From Alphaproteobacteria bacterium (lineage in GTDB: Bacteria; Pseudomonadota; Alphaproteobacteria; MPNO01; UBA2964): 64,000 nt of DNA. The DNA is taken from assembly GCA_012103315.1 (NCBI GenBank), contig WLWZ01000009.1:62001-126000 (forward strand). The letters run 5' to 3'. The notes under the pieces are model-generated. The model searched no databases and was not told where the DNA came from. It worked only from the letters and a program-made list of their open reading frames with translations. Made by a program: the position numbers and the translations under genes. Below are positions 8,415-18,143 of this stretch, in pieces (position 1 is the stretch's first letter; each line of letters opens with the position of its first letter).

Positions 8415-11400
8415 TTACTTGTCTTCCAGTGCACCCAGAACCAATTGGCCGCCTTGTCCCCATCCGGCGTTTCCGACAACCTTATTGACGACGGGCCACT
8501 TAAATTTGCCGTCATGACGGAAGAAGTAGAGTTTTCCGTCCCGTCGCGTAGCGTAAATTCGGCCGCCGCCAGTTGAAAATACTGACGTGAATTGATTCCA
8601 TCCGCTGCCAAACTTTTTACTGGTTAGTCGCCATTTATAGTTTTGGTCATGGCGGTAAGCTAAAAGGTCGCCGTTCTTCCGAATGGCGTAGATTACGCCA
8701 AACCCACCGTAGAACACTTTGCTGAATTGGTTCCAACCGGTACCAAATTTCTTGCTTGCGACCTTCCAGTTAAATCGTCCGTCATGGCGGTAGGCTAAAA
8801 GGTCTCCATTCTTGCGAATGGCGTAGATTACACCTTTGCCACCACCAAATACCTGACGGAATTGATTCCATCCGGTTCCGATTTTCTTCTCGGTAAGTGC
8901 CCACTTATTTCTTTTGAAGTTGAACCCATAATAAAGGAGATAGCCGTTTGGTTGGATGCCGTAGAACTCTCCTGGATTACCCAGAAAAATTTTATTTTTG
9001 AATTGTTTCCGCCAACCCGAGCCAATCTTCACGCTTTGTTGGCGCCAACCATACAGGGTCTCAACAAGGCGGTTGCGGGTATACATCACAAGTTCGCCTC
9101 GCGGCTTAACCATGAAAATATGGTCGCTCCGGCCTTTCGCTACTCTTAGAGCTTCGAGTTTTTTGAGTTTTCGTGCTTTACGCGCTTTTCTTTTCGCGAG
9201 TTGTCTGGCCTTTCTGGCAGCGCGTCTTTTCGCTTTCCGACCCTCATTGCCTTTTTCAATAGTGTCCCCGAGGCTGGCGAGTTTTCTGGTTTCGCTGGTC
9301 CCGACATTATTTTTACCAATTGCCTTGTCGAGGGCTGAGTTCACTGCCGCACGCTTCTTGGTGTATATGTCGTTGACCTTGTCAAGGAGCGCATGCGGAA
9401 TCACTTTTGCCTTACGCCCGATCTTCATAACTTCTTGCGTGGCAGCACCCAGCGCAATGACAGTGAGCTGATCGGCATTAAACTTCATATCGGTCAATGA
9501 GAATGCGAACCGCTCCCCGAACCGTTTTCCCAACAGCCGGAAGTTCATCGCCAGGACTACGGGCTTACCCTGGATAGCGCCCCGCATGCTGCCATTAAGG
9601 CTACTCTTCTCCAAAGCAAAGAGATCCGGTTTGCCTACAATATTGACGCCCTGTGTCAGGATTTTGGTAAATTCTCCAAAGCCTTTTACGGTCTGTTTGG
9701 CTGCTTCCAGAACACCGACAGCTGTCTCTCTCGCTGCAATGAGGCTCGAGACCCGTGGGTCAAGTTCAACCGGAATGCTGGTAAGGCCCTTGCGAATACC
9801 TTCAAGCGTTTTGGAGGCGACTTCCCGTGAAGCTACGAGCGAGGCCTTGGCTGTTTCAAAACTGGCGAGTTCAGCGGCAGGCTTTACATTCTTGGCCTGG
9901 CATACCGCGCGGGCCGGCAAGTCAGCTACATTCTTATGCTTTTGGCATTTCCACTTCATCTTCGGGATGATGCACTTACCCAGGATCTTTTTCTCGCAAC
10001 CATCCTTGACGGGCTTGCCCCACACGCAGATCCGCTTGGATTGATTACAGCTATGGATACGGCTCTTCGCCCCCTTAATTTTGTTATTCATGTTGCCGAT
10101 ATCGCGGTCGAGTTTTTTAACGTCATCCTCGGCCGCCTTGAGCTGCTTTGCTGGTTTTTGGCGCTCCTTGCGAACCTTTGCCTTCATCCGGGTAATATCA
10201 CCATCCAGCTTCTTCACTTTTTTCTGCGCAGTGGTGATGTCTTTCGTTGCAGCGTCAACGTCTTTGCGCACCTGCGCGAAGGCAGTCTGGACCGCTTTTT
10301 TACCGGATGTTCTCAACCATTTACCGGGATCGGAACTCAGGCTTGCATCGAGACGGAAGTCTGCCTTCGCGAGATGCTCCAAACTGACAATCGGTTCGCC
10401 AGTGCTGGCCAGGAAGTTGAATTTGAACAGGCTGCCGAAATTCTGCAACGCGGCCAGCTTGAACTGGTTCAGCTGCATCACTAGCTCAAACTCACTTTTT
10501 GAGCCAAACAGTTCCAGGCCACGCGTTTTGATAATGAGTTTCGGCAATGGGAATTCCCGATCACCGGCGCTAGCCCGTGCGACGAGTTCGACGTCTCCTT
10601 GCGGAAACTTGATCGGCCCGACGCCCAACTTGGCAGTTTTAGCGCGGATCTCGATGCCTTCGTCGGCCTGGATAAAGGCGCGATCAACGGTTGCAAGGTT
10701 GGTGCCGAGAACCCGAAGCGCGCCACCCATATCGATGCCTGCTGATCCTGACGCCTCAAGCTTGATCGCAATATAGGGTCCTTCACCCTTCTTGGTGCCC
10801 GCAATCGCGATGTCCGGGAAGTCTTTTGGCAGCTTCAAGCCTTTGTTCTTGCCGATAGCCTTACCCATCTCAACAAAGATGGAGGCAATATCTTTGATCC
10901 CCAACGAGGCAATCTTGTTCGGCCCTTCGTCAAGCGCCAACCTGACCTCTTGCGGTATTGGAAAGCCAGCGGTCTCGGCACCAACCTGGCCCGAGGCAAA
11001 GACATCAAATGTCTTGCCGCCAATCGTCGTCTTCCCGCCAAAACCAAGATCGACAGTGCCGCCCTGGCCACCGAACGTCATCCGATAGTCTTCGATGGTC
11101 ATCCACGGAATGCCAAACGCCTTCTTCCAGGGAATCCCTTTGAAGGTACTCGCCGTTACCGATACTTCGGGTGCGCCGGTGCCCTGCGTGATGGCGGTCT
11201 CCAGCACCATGTTGACTTTTTGTTTACCAATTTTGAAATCAGTTTCGCCTTCAAAGCCCATTGTGACGCCTTTGACGATCGGGCGTTTGGTTGGCGAGTC
11301 TTTGGCTTTGCGTCCCTGAAGAGAAAGCGTCGCCAGCAGCGAGAATTGCATATCTGCTGGTAGCTTGATCTTATTGCCGATACTGGGTCGGAACTTCGGC

Positions 11401-12101
11401 AGATCGGCGCGCATAACGATCTCTGGCGCCGGAGGTTTGCCCTCAAGCAAATTGTCGAGCACGTTGCCGATAATAGAAACAGTCGTATAGACCTTGCTCG
11501 ATTTACCACCGAGGAACTTGATCGCATCATTCAGTGGCTTCGCATTGCCCAGATTAAAGCTCGCGAAGTTGGTCAGTCCCTGTGGCACCGCCAATGTATA
11601 GTCGCTATCGCCGAACAATTTGTCCGTAACCGCCCGTGCATTTGCGGGCAGGTCTTTGGCCTCAACTTCGACATCCCCCGCAGCAAAAGCGAGGAGCTGA
11701 TTGTCAAACTTGATGGTGTCGAGAAGCTCAATTCCAGGGGCTTTTTTGAAGATATCCTTGAACTTAAAGATGCGTTTGGGCCCGAACGCAATAAAGGTCG
11801 ATTGCGCGCCACCGCCGCTATAGGCTAAAAAGTTCCAATTGATGTTCAGGAACTTTACATCGCCGGTAATCGCACCGCCGGATTCCTTGACGTTCGTGAC
11901 ATTCAGGCCGGGGAGTTTCCGCGCTGCCTTGAGGATTTTTTTGAGGGCCGAAGATTGTGCCGCTTTCATTGCGCCAGCTGCAAGGGCCTTATCGACTTCG
12001 TCCTGCAGATTGCCTGCATGTGCCGTTGAGACGGTTCCAAATGCCGTTGTGAAAGCGATCGCCGCTGCGAACAAAGATGTGCGGAATGATGAACGGATCA
12101 T
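8415..12101 (-). CDS. large secreted modular protein: signal peptide, long uncharacterised region, coiled coil with Cys-rich segment, C-terminal tachylectin-like repeats
   Basis: Signal peptide 'MIRSSFRTSLFAAAIAFTTAFGTVSTAHA'; coiled coil 'DVDAATKDITTAQKKVKKLDGDITRMKAK'; repeats 'GVIYAIRKNGDLLAYRHDGRFNWKVASKKFGTGWNQF'. Confidence 0.8.
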   Translation of the reverse strand: MIRSSFRTSLFAAAIAFTTAFGTVSTAHAGNLQDEVDKALAAGAMKAAQSSALKKILKAARKLPGLNVTNVKESGGAITGDVKFLNINWNFLAYSGGGAQSTFIAFGPKRIFKFKDIFKKAPGIELLDTIKFDNQLLAFAAGDVEVEAKDLPANARAVTDKLFGDSDYTLAVPQGLTNFASFNLGNAKPLNDAIKFLGGKSSKVYTTVSIIGNVLDNLLEGKPPAPEIVMRADLPKFRPSIGNKIKLPADMQFSLLATLSLQGRKAKDSPTKRPIVKGVTMGFEGETDFKIGKQKVNMVLETAITQGTGAPEVSVTASTFKGIPWKKAFGIPWMTIEDYRMTFGGQGGTVDLGFGGKTTIGGKTFDVFASGQVGAETAGFPIPQEVRLALDEGPNKIASLGIKDIASIFVEMGKAIGKNKGLKLPKDFPDIAIAGTKKGEGPYIAIKLEASGSAGIDMGGALRVLGTNLATVDRAFIQADEGIEIRAKTAKLGVGPIKFPQGDVELVARASAGDREFPLPKLIIKTRGLELFGSKSEFELVMQLNQFKLAALQNFGSLFKFNFLASTGEPIVSLEHLAKADFRLDASLSSDPGKWLRTSGKKAVQTAFAQVRKDVDAATKDITTAQKKVKKLDGDITRMKAKVRKERQKPAKQLKAAEDDVKKLDRDIGNMNNKIKGAKSRIHSCNQSKRICVWGKPVKDGCEKKILGKCIIPKMKWKCQKHKNVADLPARAVCQAKNVKPAAELASFETAKASLVASREVASKTLEGIRKGLTSIPVELDPRVSSLIAARETAVGVLEAAKQTVKGFGEFTKILTQGVNIVGKPDLFALEKSSLNGSMRGAIQGKPVVLAMNFRLLGKRFGERFAFSLTDMKFNADQLTVIALGAATQEVMKIGRKAKVIPHALLDKVNDIYTKKRAAVNSALDKAIGKNNVGTSETRKLASLGDTIEKGNEGRKAKRRAARKARQLAKRKARKARKLKKLEALRVAKGRSDHIFMVKPRGELVMYTRNRLVETLYGWRQQSVKIGSGWRKQFKNKIFLGNPGEFYGIQPNGYLLYYGFNFKRNKWALTEKKIGTGWNQFRQVFGGGKGVIYAIRKNGDLLAYRHDGRFNWKVASKKFGTGWNQFSKVFYGGFGVIYAIRKNGDLLAYRHDQNYKWRLTSKKFGSGWNQFTSVFSTGGGRIYATRRDGKLYFFRHDGKFKWPVVNKVVGNAGWGQGGQLVLGALEDK
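8647..8834 (-). repeat. internal coding repeat (135-nt/45-aa period) in the tachylectin-like region
   Basis: 8647-8699 and 8782-8834 match at 48/53 positions, both encoding 'VIYAIRKNGDLLAYRHD'. Confidence 0.85.
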
Positions 12102-12254
12102 TGTATCCCCCAATTAAATATTTAACCCAACCCTAGGCCGTAATGTTTTTGACAGCCAAACTCTATTCCACATCCGTACGCCGCAAATGAGACAAAATTA
12201 TGGCGATCACGAACGCGTGATAAATATTAGGTTAGCTAATCTGATTTGTGAGAG

Positions 12255-13547
12255 CTAGCGCCAAGTTCCCAATTTATCCACAACCCAGCGCGACCAGCTG
12301 AGAAGGGTTTCATCACGCCAACGGCGTCCGACGAGTTGGATACCGACAGGCAATTCATTTGGTCCCAAATGTGTTGGCAGTGAGATTGTCGGGACATGCA
12401 GAATCGTCCAGCAACCCTGGAATTGTGGGTCTCCGGTATAGCTGAGCCCTTCGGGTGCTTCGCCGGTTGCTGATGGCGCAAGAATGAAATCAACATCGCC
12501 AAAAACTGTGTCGAGTTGCGCGCGGCTGTCATTGGCAAGGATCACCGCGTTCTGATAGGTCGCGAACTCCATTGAGGTGCCATTTTCGAGCTGCTTTGCA
12601 ATGTTGTCGCTAAGATGGTCGGGTTCATTTTGCCACAAATCTGCCATTACCCGACTGCGCTCAAAGTCATTGAGTGCATTTCGGGCGGCACTTAAATCAG
12701 CAAAGGAGCTGGGCAAGGCGATATCGACGATCTCAGCGCCCGCAATTGTTAAACGCTCGACACTATCGTCGAGTGCGGCGATGGTTTCAGGCAGCGCAGA
12801 TTCCCAGTGATGCGTCCGGCACAGGCCAATTTTGGGTATGGCATCGCCGGGCAAAACTTCTGAACGCGGGCGGTTCAAAAGAACACTCATTAAAAGGTCA
12901 GCGTCATCGATAGTGCGTGTGAGAAGCCCAATGGTGTCGAGGTTCTCGGCCGCGAACATTAATCCGGATCGGTTGATCAAATTATAGGTCGGTTTGTAAC
13001 CGACGGTGCCGCAAAAGCTCGCCGGTCGAAGAACAGAACCACCGGTTTGGGTCCCAAATGCCCCATGGACCATATAATCGGCAACGGCAGCACCGGAACC
13101 GCTGGAGGACCCGCCGGGTGTATGAGATGGATTGTGGGGGTTGGTGGTCGGACCCGGAAACGAGCCGGCAAATTCACACGTAACGGTCTTGCCGAGAATG
13201 ACCGCTCCCGCAGCGCGGAGTATTGCGACACAGGCGGCATCTGTTTTGGGCTGATGATCTTCATAGGCAGATGATTGCATTTGGGTCGGCATATCTGACG
13301 TGTCGATCACATCTTTCACGCCGATGGGGAGACCGTGTAGGGGGCCTTTATTTGTCGTGTCATCGAGAATGCGCGCCTGTGTGAGAGCGTAGGCTGGATC
13401 GATATAGGCCCAGGCTTTGACTGCGTCTTCACGGGCTGAAATTCGATCAAGACAGGCCTGTGTTACCGCTTCGGCCGATATTGACCCTGTCGCAATTTTC
13501 TGGACGATTTCGGTGGCGGGAAGTTCGTTTAACTGATCTGTGGACAT
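12255..13547 (-). CDS. amidase (amidase signature family)
   Basis: 'GLPIGVKDVIDTSDMPTQMQS', 'GSFPGPTTNPHNPSHTPGGSSSGSGAAVADYMVHGAFGTQTGGSVLRPASFCG'. Confidence 0.93.
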   Translation of the reverse strand: MSTDQLNELPATEIVQKIATGSISAEAVTQACLDRISAREDAVKAWAYIDPAYALTQARILDDTTNKGPLHGLPIGVKDVIDTSDMPTQMQSSAYEDHQPKTDAACVAILRAAGAVILGKTVTCEFAGSFPGPTTNPHNPSHTPGGSSSGSGAAVADYMVHGAFGTQTGGSVLRPASFCGTVGYKPTYNLINRSGLMFAAENLDTIGLLTRTIDDADLLMSVLLNRPRSEVLPGDAIPKIGLCRTHHWESALPETIAALDDSVERLTIAGAEIVDIALPSSFADLSAARNALNDFERSRVMADLWQNEPDHLSDNIAKQLENGTSMEFATYQNAVILANDSRAQLDTVFGDVDFILAPSATGEAPEGLSYTGDPQFQGCWTILHVPTISLPTHLGPNELPVGIQLVGRRWRDETLLSWSRWVVDKLGTWR

Positions 13548-13634
13548 AGACTTTCTTCTGAAATTCGAGGATTTGAAGCAGCGCTTTGCGCATGATAGCG
13601 TCCTGAAAGATCAAACGAAATGGGCGAGGATATA

Positions 13635-15161
13635 ATGGCTGATAAGCTGCTGATTAGGGGTGGTCTGGTTTATGACCATGATGGTGATGTCCATAGGCCG
13701 TCCGTTGCCGATATTCTGATAGACGGCGCTGATATCGCTGCGATTGGGTCAGATTTGTCACCTGAACAGGTCGCTGGCGCTGAAATTGTCGATGCTTCTA
13801 ATCATCTGGTCGTACCGGGGTTGATCAACGCTCACTACCATTCGCATGACACGTTATGCCGCGGCATGTTTGAAGACATCCCACTGGAATTTTGGCTTCT
13901 CTACACTTTGCCGATGGGGACTTTCCGCTCGAAGGAAGAAATCCGGATACGGACGTTGGTCGGCGCGCTGGAATCAATGCGCTGCGGCATTACGACCGTG
14001 CAGGACATGCTCGGGCTGATTCCGATGACCGAGGAAAATATCGATGTCGTGCTCGATGCGTATGAGGAAATTGGTGAACGCGTCGTGTTCTCGCCGATGG
14101 TGTTTGATATTCCAGCCGTCGGTATGCTTCGCCATAAAGACCTGCTACCATCCGAAATTCAGGAAATGATGGGCAATCAGGCAGATAATCCGAAACAGCA
14201 ACTCGATATGCTAGAGGCTCAAATTCAGCGTCGTCCGGCCAAAGGCATCACCCATTGGGCGGTGGGGCCGTTTGCGCCGCAACGTTGTTCTATCGAACTG
14301 CTATCTGGTTGTGCTGATTTTGCGGAACGGCATGACCTCGGCATCTATATCCATGTCTACGAAACCCGTGGCCAGGTTGTTATGGCACGCGAAATGTACG
14401 GCGAATATGGCGGGTCATTTATCAAGTATCTTGATGCAGCGGGCATGCTCAATCACCGGCTTAATATCGCGCATTCTGTATGGATCAGCCGCGAAGAGAT
14501 GGATCAGATGGCGGAAGCCGATGCTGGTGCTGTGCTTTGCTATAACAGCAATATGAAGCTCAAAAGCGGCATTTCACCGATGCGAGATATGCGTGATGCT
14601 GGGATGCGGGTTGGACTGGGATGTGACAATTGTTCCGGCAGTGATGTCCAGAACATGTTCCAGGCAATGAAGGCCTATTGCATGTTGGGTGCGGTAAGTG
14701 ACCCAATGCCGGGGACGCCATTGGCGCGTGAGGCTTTACGTCACGGTACCCTGGGCAGTGCGCGATCTGCTTGCATGGATGATCAGCTTGGTGCTCTCAA
14801 GCCGGGTTACAAAGCTGACATGATGTTGCTGGATATGAACGATACAGCTTACTTGCCCTATAACAGCGCGGCTCGTCAGCTGGTTTACTCCGAGACCGGG
14901 CGCTCTATTGATACGGTGATTATTGATGGCAAGGTCGTCATGAAAGACCGTGTTGTTCAGACCATTGATGAAGAGGCGCTCCGCGAAGAAGTCGCTGATT
15001 TGATGAAGAGCTTTATCCCGGAATATGAAGATGTGGTGAAACAGCGTGAGGTCGCGCTGCCCTATCTGACGGAAGCGCATCAACGGGTCTGGGATACCGA
15101 TATTGGTCTGCGCCGCTTCGTTGCCCGGACTGGTTATGGCGATGGTGACCTACCGCAGTAG
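13635..15161 (+). CDS. amidohydrolase family protein (chlorohydrolase/SAH-deaminase-like)
   Basis: 'VVPGLINAHYHSHDTLCRGMFED', 'RLNIAHSVWISREEMD', 'VGLGCDNCSGSDVQNMFQAMK'; start 13635 chosen after a GAGG SD. Confidence 0.88.
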   Translation: MADKLLIRGGLVYDHDGDVHRPSVADILIDGADIAAIGSDLSPEQVAGAEIVDASNHLVVPGLINAHYHSHDTLCRGMFEDIPLEFWLLYTLPMGTFRSKEEIRIRTLVGALESMRCGITTVQDMLGLIPMTEENIDVVLDAYEEIGERVVFSPMVFDIPAVGMLRHKDLLPSEIQEMMGNQADNPKQQLDMLEAQIQRRPAKGITHWAVGPFAPQRCSIELLSGCADFAERHDLGIYIHVYETRGQVVMAREMYGEYGGSFIKYLDAAGMLNHRLNIAHSVWISREEMDQMAEADAGAVLCYNSNMKLKSGISPMRDMRDAGMRVGLGCDNCSGSDVQNMFQAMKAYCMLGAVSDPMPGTPLAREALRHGTLGSARSACMDDQLGALKPGYKADMMLLDMNDTAYLPYNSAARQLVYSETGRSIDTVIIDGKVVMKDRVVQTIDEEALREEVADLMKSFIPEYEDVVKQREVALPYLTEAHQRVWDTDIGLRRFVARTGYGDGDLPQ

Positions 15162-15260
15162 CGCGAAACTAAACGATTTCTTGCGGTTGGTTTGGAGCTC
15201 CCGTAGCCTGATTGTAAAGACGATATTCTAGACAGGCTTGGATTCGGCTGAGGAGATGAC

Positions 15261-16208
15261 ATGGCTTTTACTGGATTACACACGACGATCTTTGCCGCCC
15301 CTGACATGAAAGAGGCGCAGCGCTTTTACACTGATTGGGGCTTGCGCAAGGTCAAGGCGACGGCAAGCCATTCAATTTTCGAAACTAAAATTGGCAGTCG
15401 CGTCGAGCTGAAATCGTCCAAGGCCAAGGACCTGCCACCTGCTGCGGCGCCCGACATGCATTTTCGTGAGATGATCTGGGGGGTTTCGTCGAAGAAGCAT
15501 CTTGCCGAGATTAAAAGAGAACTTAAGAAGGACCGCGAGGTTTCGGAGGACAAGGACGGCACACTGCACTGCATTGATCCGAACGGGCTCGGTGTTGGGT
15601 TCAGAGTGTGGAAGCCACGCACGAAAATCGACGCAGCCCGAACTAAGATCAATTCGTTCGATATTCAGGAACGTGTCGATGAAATCAGCACATTCTATAA
15701 AGACGCACATCCCATTCGGATGGGCCATATCGGCTTTATTCTTCCGGATCTGAAAGCGGCGGAGAAATTTTATAAAGACCGGCTTGGTTTTTGGCTGTCT
15801 GACAAATACGGCAAAGCCGCCTTGTTCTTGCGCTGTGCGGCAAAAAGCCAACATCACAACCTGTTCATGATCTGGAGTGAAGTCGGCAACATAAAGTATC
15901 ACCATACAGCTTTTGAGGTTCGCGACATTCACGAAGTTTTCGGTGGCGGTATGGCCTTCGATAAAAAAGGTTGGGAAACCGAAGTGGGTCCCGGTCGCCA
16001 TCCAATCTCGTCAGCCTATTTCTGGTACTTCAAGTCACCCTGTGGCGGAGCCATTGAATATTTCACTGACTCCGACTATCTGACCGAGAATTGGAAACCG
16101 CATAATTACCGAAACAATCTATTTTCGGAATGGCACCTGCCGGACGGTATTAAGCAGGTGAAGGATGACAAGATCAGGCCGTCGGTATCAGCGGCAGGCA
16201 AACACTAA
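15261..16208 (+). CDS. VOC family protein (glyoxalase/extradiol dioxygenase-like, two modules)
   Basis: 'GLHTTIFAAPDMKEAQRFYTDWGL' and 'MGHIGFILPDLKAAEKFYKDRLGFWLSD'. Confidence 0.88.
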   Translation: MAFTGLHTTIFAAPDMKEAQRFYTDWGLRKVKATASHSIFETKIGSRVELKSSKAKDLPPAAAPDMHFREMIWGVSSKKHLAEIKRELKKDREVSEDKDGTLHCIDPNGLGVGFRVWKPRTKIDAARTKINSFDIQERVDEISTFYKDAHPIRMGHIGFILPDLKAAEKFYKDRLGFWLSDKYGKAALFLRCAAKSQHHNLFMIWSEVGNIKYHHTAFEVRDIHEVFGGGMAFDKKGWETEVGPGRHPISSAYFWYFKSPCGGAIEYFTDSDYLTENWKPHNYRNNLFSEWHLPDGIKQVKDDKIRPSVSAAGKH

Positions 16209-16278
16209 GAAGAACGATGCGTATCGGCCCCACAAAGAAAGTCGGGCGCTAAGTTTATCTAGGGCAGAGGAGGGTGCT

Positions 16279-17007
16279 ATGCGGGCTATAGGTTGGCTTT
16301 CAGGCGCAATATCTATGCTGCTGGTTCTATTTATTTTGCCGGTGCAAGCTCAAAAAAAGACCCCAGTTGATCTTGAACTAATCTTGATGGCGGATGGATC
16401 AGGCAGTGTTGATCAGGCAGAGTTTTTGATCCAGCGCCAGGGATACGCAAAAGCACTTCGGCATCCTGATATTTGGCACGGTATCAGCAGTGGCATCTTA
16501 CGGCGGATTGCGTTGTCTTATGTCGAATGGAGTGGGCCAAAACTGCAAATTCCAATTATTGACTGGACAGTGATTGAGAAAAAATCAGATCTGGAAGCAT
16601 TTGCGAAGAAGCTGGAAACCTTGCCGCGTGAGCTTTATTCAGGTGGCACCGCCATCGGCAATGCCATCCTGTATGGCGCAAATTCAATCAAGTCTAACCA
16701 ATTTGAAGGGACCAGAGAGGTCATTGACCTATCTGGTGATGGCTGGGATCGCAACGGTCTGCCGGCCGCGGAAGGGCGTGATCAGGCGGTAAAGATGGGC
16801 GTGACCATAAATGGTCTGCCAATCCTCGATGAATTTCGGGTTGGTCTCGATAAGTTTTTTGTAAAGAACGTAATTGGCGGTCGCGGCGCGTTCTCGGTCC
16901 CGGCAAACGGTTTTCAGGACGTGTTCTTTGCGATCCGCCGCAAGCTTATTCTCGAGATTTCAGGGCCCCCTGTTCCGATGAATGGGGTGGCGCAGCTTCC
17001 GCAATAA
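16279..17007 (+). CDS. DUF1194-like von Willebrand factor A-fold exported protein
   Basis: Signal peptide then 'VDLELILMADGSGSVDQAEFLIQRQGYAKALRHPDI...RIALSYVEWSG' (MIDAS DxSxS). Confidence 0.78.
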   Translation: MRAIGWLSGAISMLLVLFILPVQAQKKTPVDLELILMADGSGSVDQAEFLIQRQGYAKALRHPDIWHGISSGILRRIALSYVEWSGPKLQIPIIDWTVIEKKSDLEAFAKKLETLPRELYSGGTAIGNAILYGANSIKSNQFEGTREVIDLSGDGWDRNGLPAAEGRDQAVKMGVTINGLPILDEFRVGLDKFFVKNVIGGRGAFSVPANGFQDVFFAIRRKLILEISGPPVPMNGVAQLPQ

Positions 17008-17059
17008 TGTCAAAAACCATTGCTGAAACTGTGCCATCTTCAGGGGTAAACATGTCGGG

Positions 17060-18064
17060 ATGGGCGGAGCGAAAAGCAAAGGAATTTGGGGCGTGCGGAA
17101 CAGCGATTTATTTCGGGGCTTAGACGTTCAAAATTTGGCGTCAGAAAACCCGGTTTCATACATCGACATTGGAACACGCGGCGGATTTCAGGATGATCTA
17201 GCTGCGATCGCTTTTGCGGTAGACGCCATTGGGTTTGAACCTGAGCAAAAAGCCTTTGATATATTGGATGTTACGGGAACGGGTCCATGGCGTAGCGCTC
17301 GTATTTTGCCGCATGCAATCGGGGGCGTAACGGGCCATCAGATTCTGTCTGTTCCGACTGATCCTGTATCAACGACCCTTCTTACCCCGGATCCGGCGAT
17401 TGGAAGACGCTTCGATAAATCTCAGTTTTTTGATGTTCAGGAGAAAATCGAGGTTGAGACGTTGTTGTTGGATGACGCTCTCTCCGACTTAGAGCTGCCC
17501 TCGCGTGACTTTCTTAAGATCGACATCGAGGGGGCGGAGCTCGACGTTTTAAAAGGCTCGCCCGAAACAGTAGATAGTTTGCTAGCTGTTAAAACCGAGG
17601 TGTCCTTTTTGAAACATCGCGTGAATCAACCGCTTGCACACGATATCGCAGCTTTCTTTCACGAGAGAGGCTTCGAACTCATGGACCTGGTTGACCAAGC
17701 CCATTGGCGTCGTGAGGGCTATGTGATTCATCCATATTTGTCATCAGACAATCCACGCTATTCCCGGGGACAGCTCGTCCAATCTGACTATTTGTTTTTC
17801 CGATCAGTGGATAGGTTGGGTGATGATGTCCCAGCAAAAATTCGGCTAGCTCTAATTGCGATGGCAATGGGTTATTTTGACTACGCATTGACGGTGTTTG
17901 AAAGCCCAGACGTCACGGAACACGTTGATGAAAGTTACGGTGTGAAGGCGATTGATTTGGTGGCTCCAGCATCGCGGCGATATGGACGTAAAGTTCATCG
18001 AAGGGCGATTTGGCAGCAATTGCGCGGGCTTGTACCTCTATTGCGTTACCTGAAAAACCATTGA
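17060..18064 (+). CDS. FkbM family methyltransferase
   Basis: 'SYIDIGTRGGFQDDL...AIGFEPEQKAFD', 'DDALSDLELPSRDFLKIDIEGAELDVLKGS'. Confidence 0.82.
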   Translation: MGGAKSKGIWGVRNSDLFRGLDVQNLASENPVSYIDIGTRGGFQDDLAAIAFAVDAIGFEPEQKAFDILDVTGTGPWRSARILPHAIGGVTGHQILSVPTDPVSTTLLTPDPAIGRRFDKSQFFDVQEKIEVETLLLDDALSDLELPSRDFLKIDIEGAELDVLKGSPETVDSLLAVKTEVSFLKHRVNQPLAHDIAAFFHERGFELMDLVDQAHWRREGYVIHPYLSSDNPRYSRGQLVQSDYLFFRSVDRLGDDVPAKIRLALIAMAMGYFDYALTVFESPDVTEHVDESYGVKAIDLVAPASRRYGRKVHRRAIWQQLRGLVPLLRYLKNH

Positions 18065-18143
18065 CCTAGGCAGGCACTCGGCTTGCGCCCCGTGATCTCC
18101 CGGCGTAGCGTTTTCGGATAAAATTAAATTCAGGGAGATCGTT

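Noticed and set aside
9586-10776. Long plus-strand ORFs (152-231 aa) antisense to the tachylectin-like protein
   Set aside because: Composition follows the antisense of a Lys/Ala-rich coding region; no recognisable domain or RBS.
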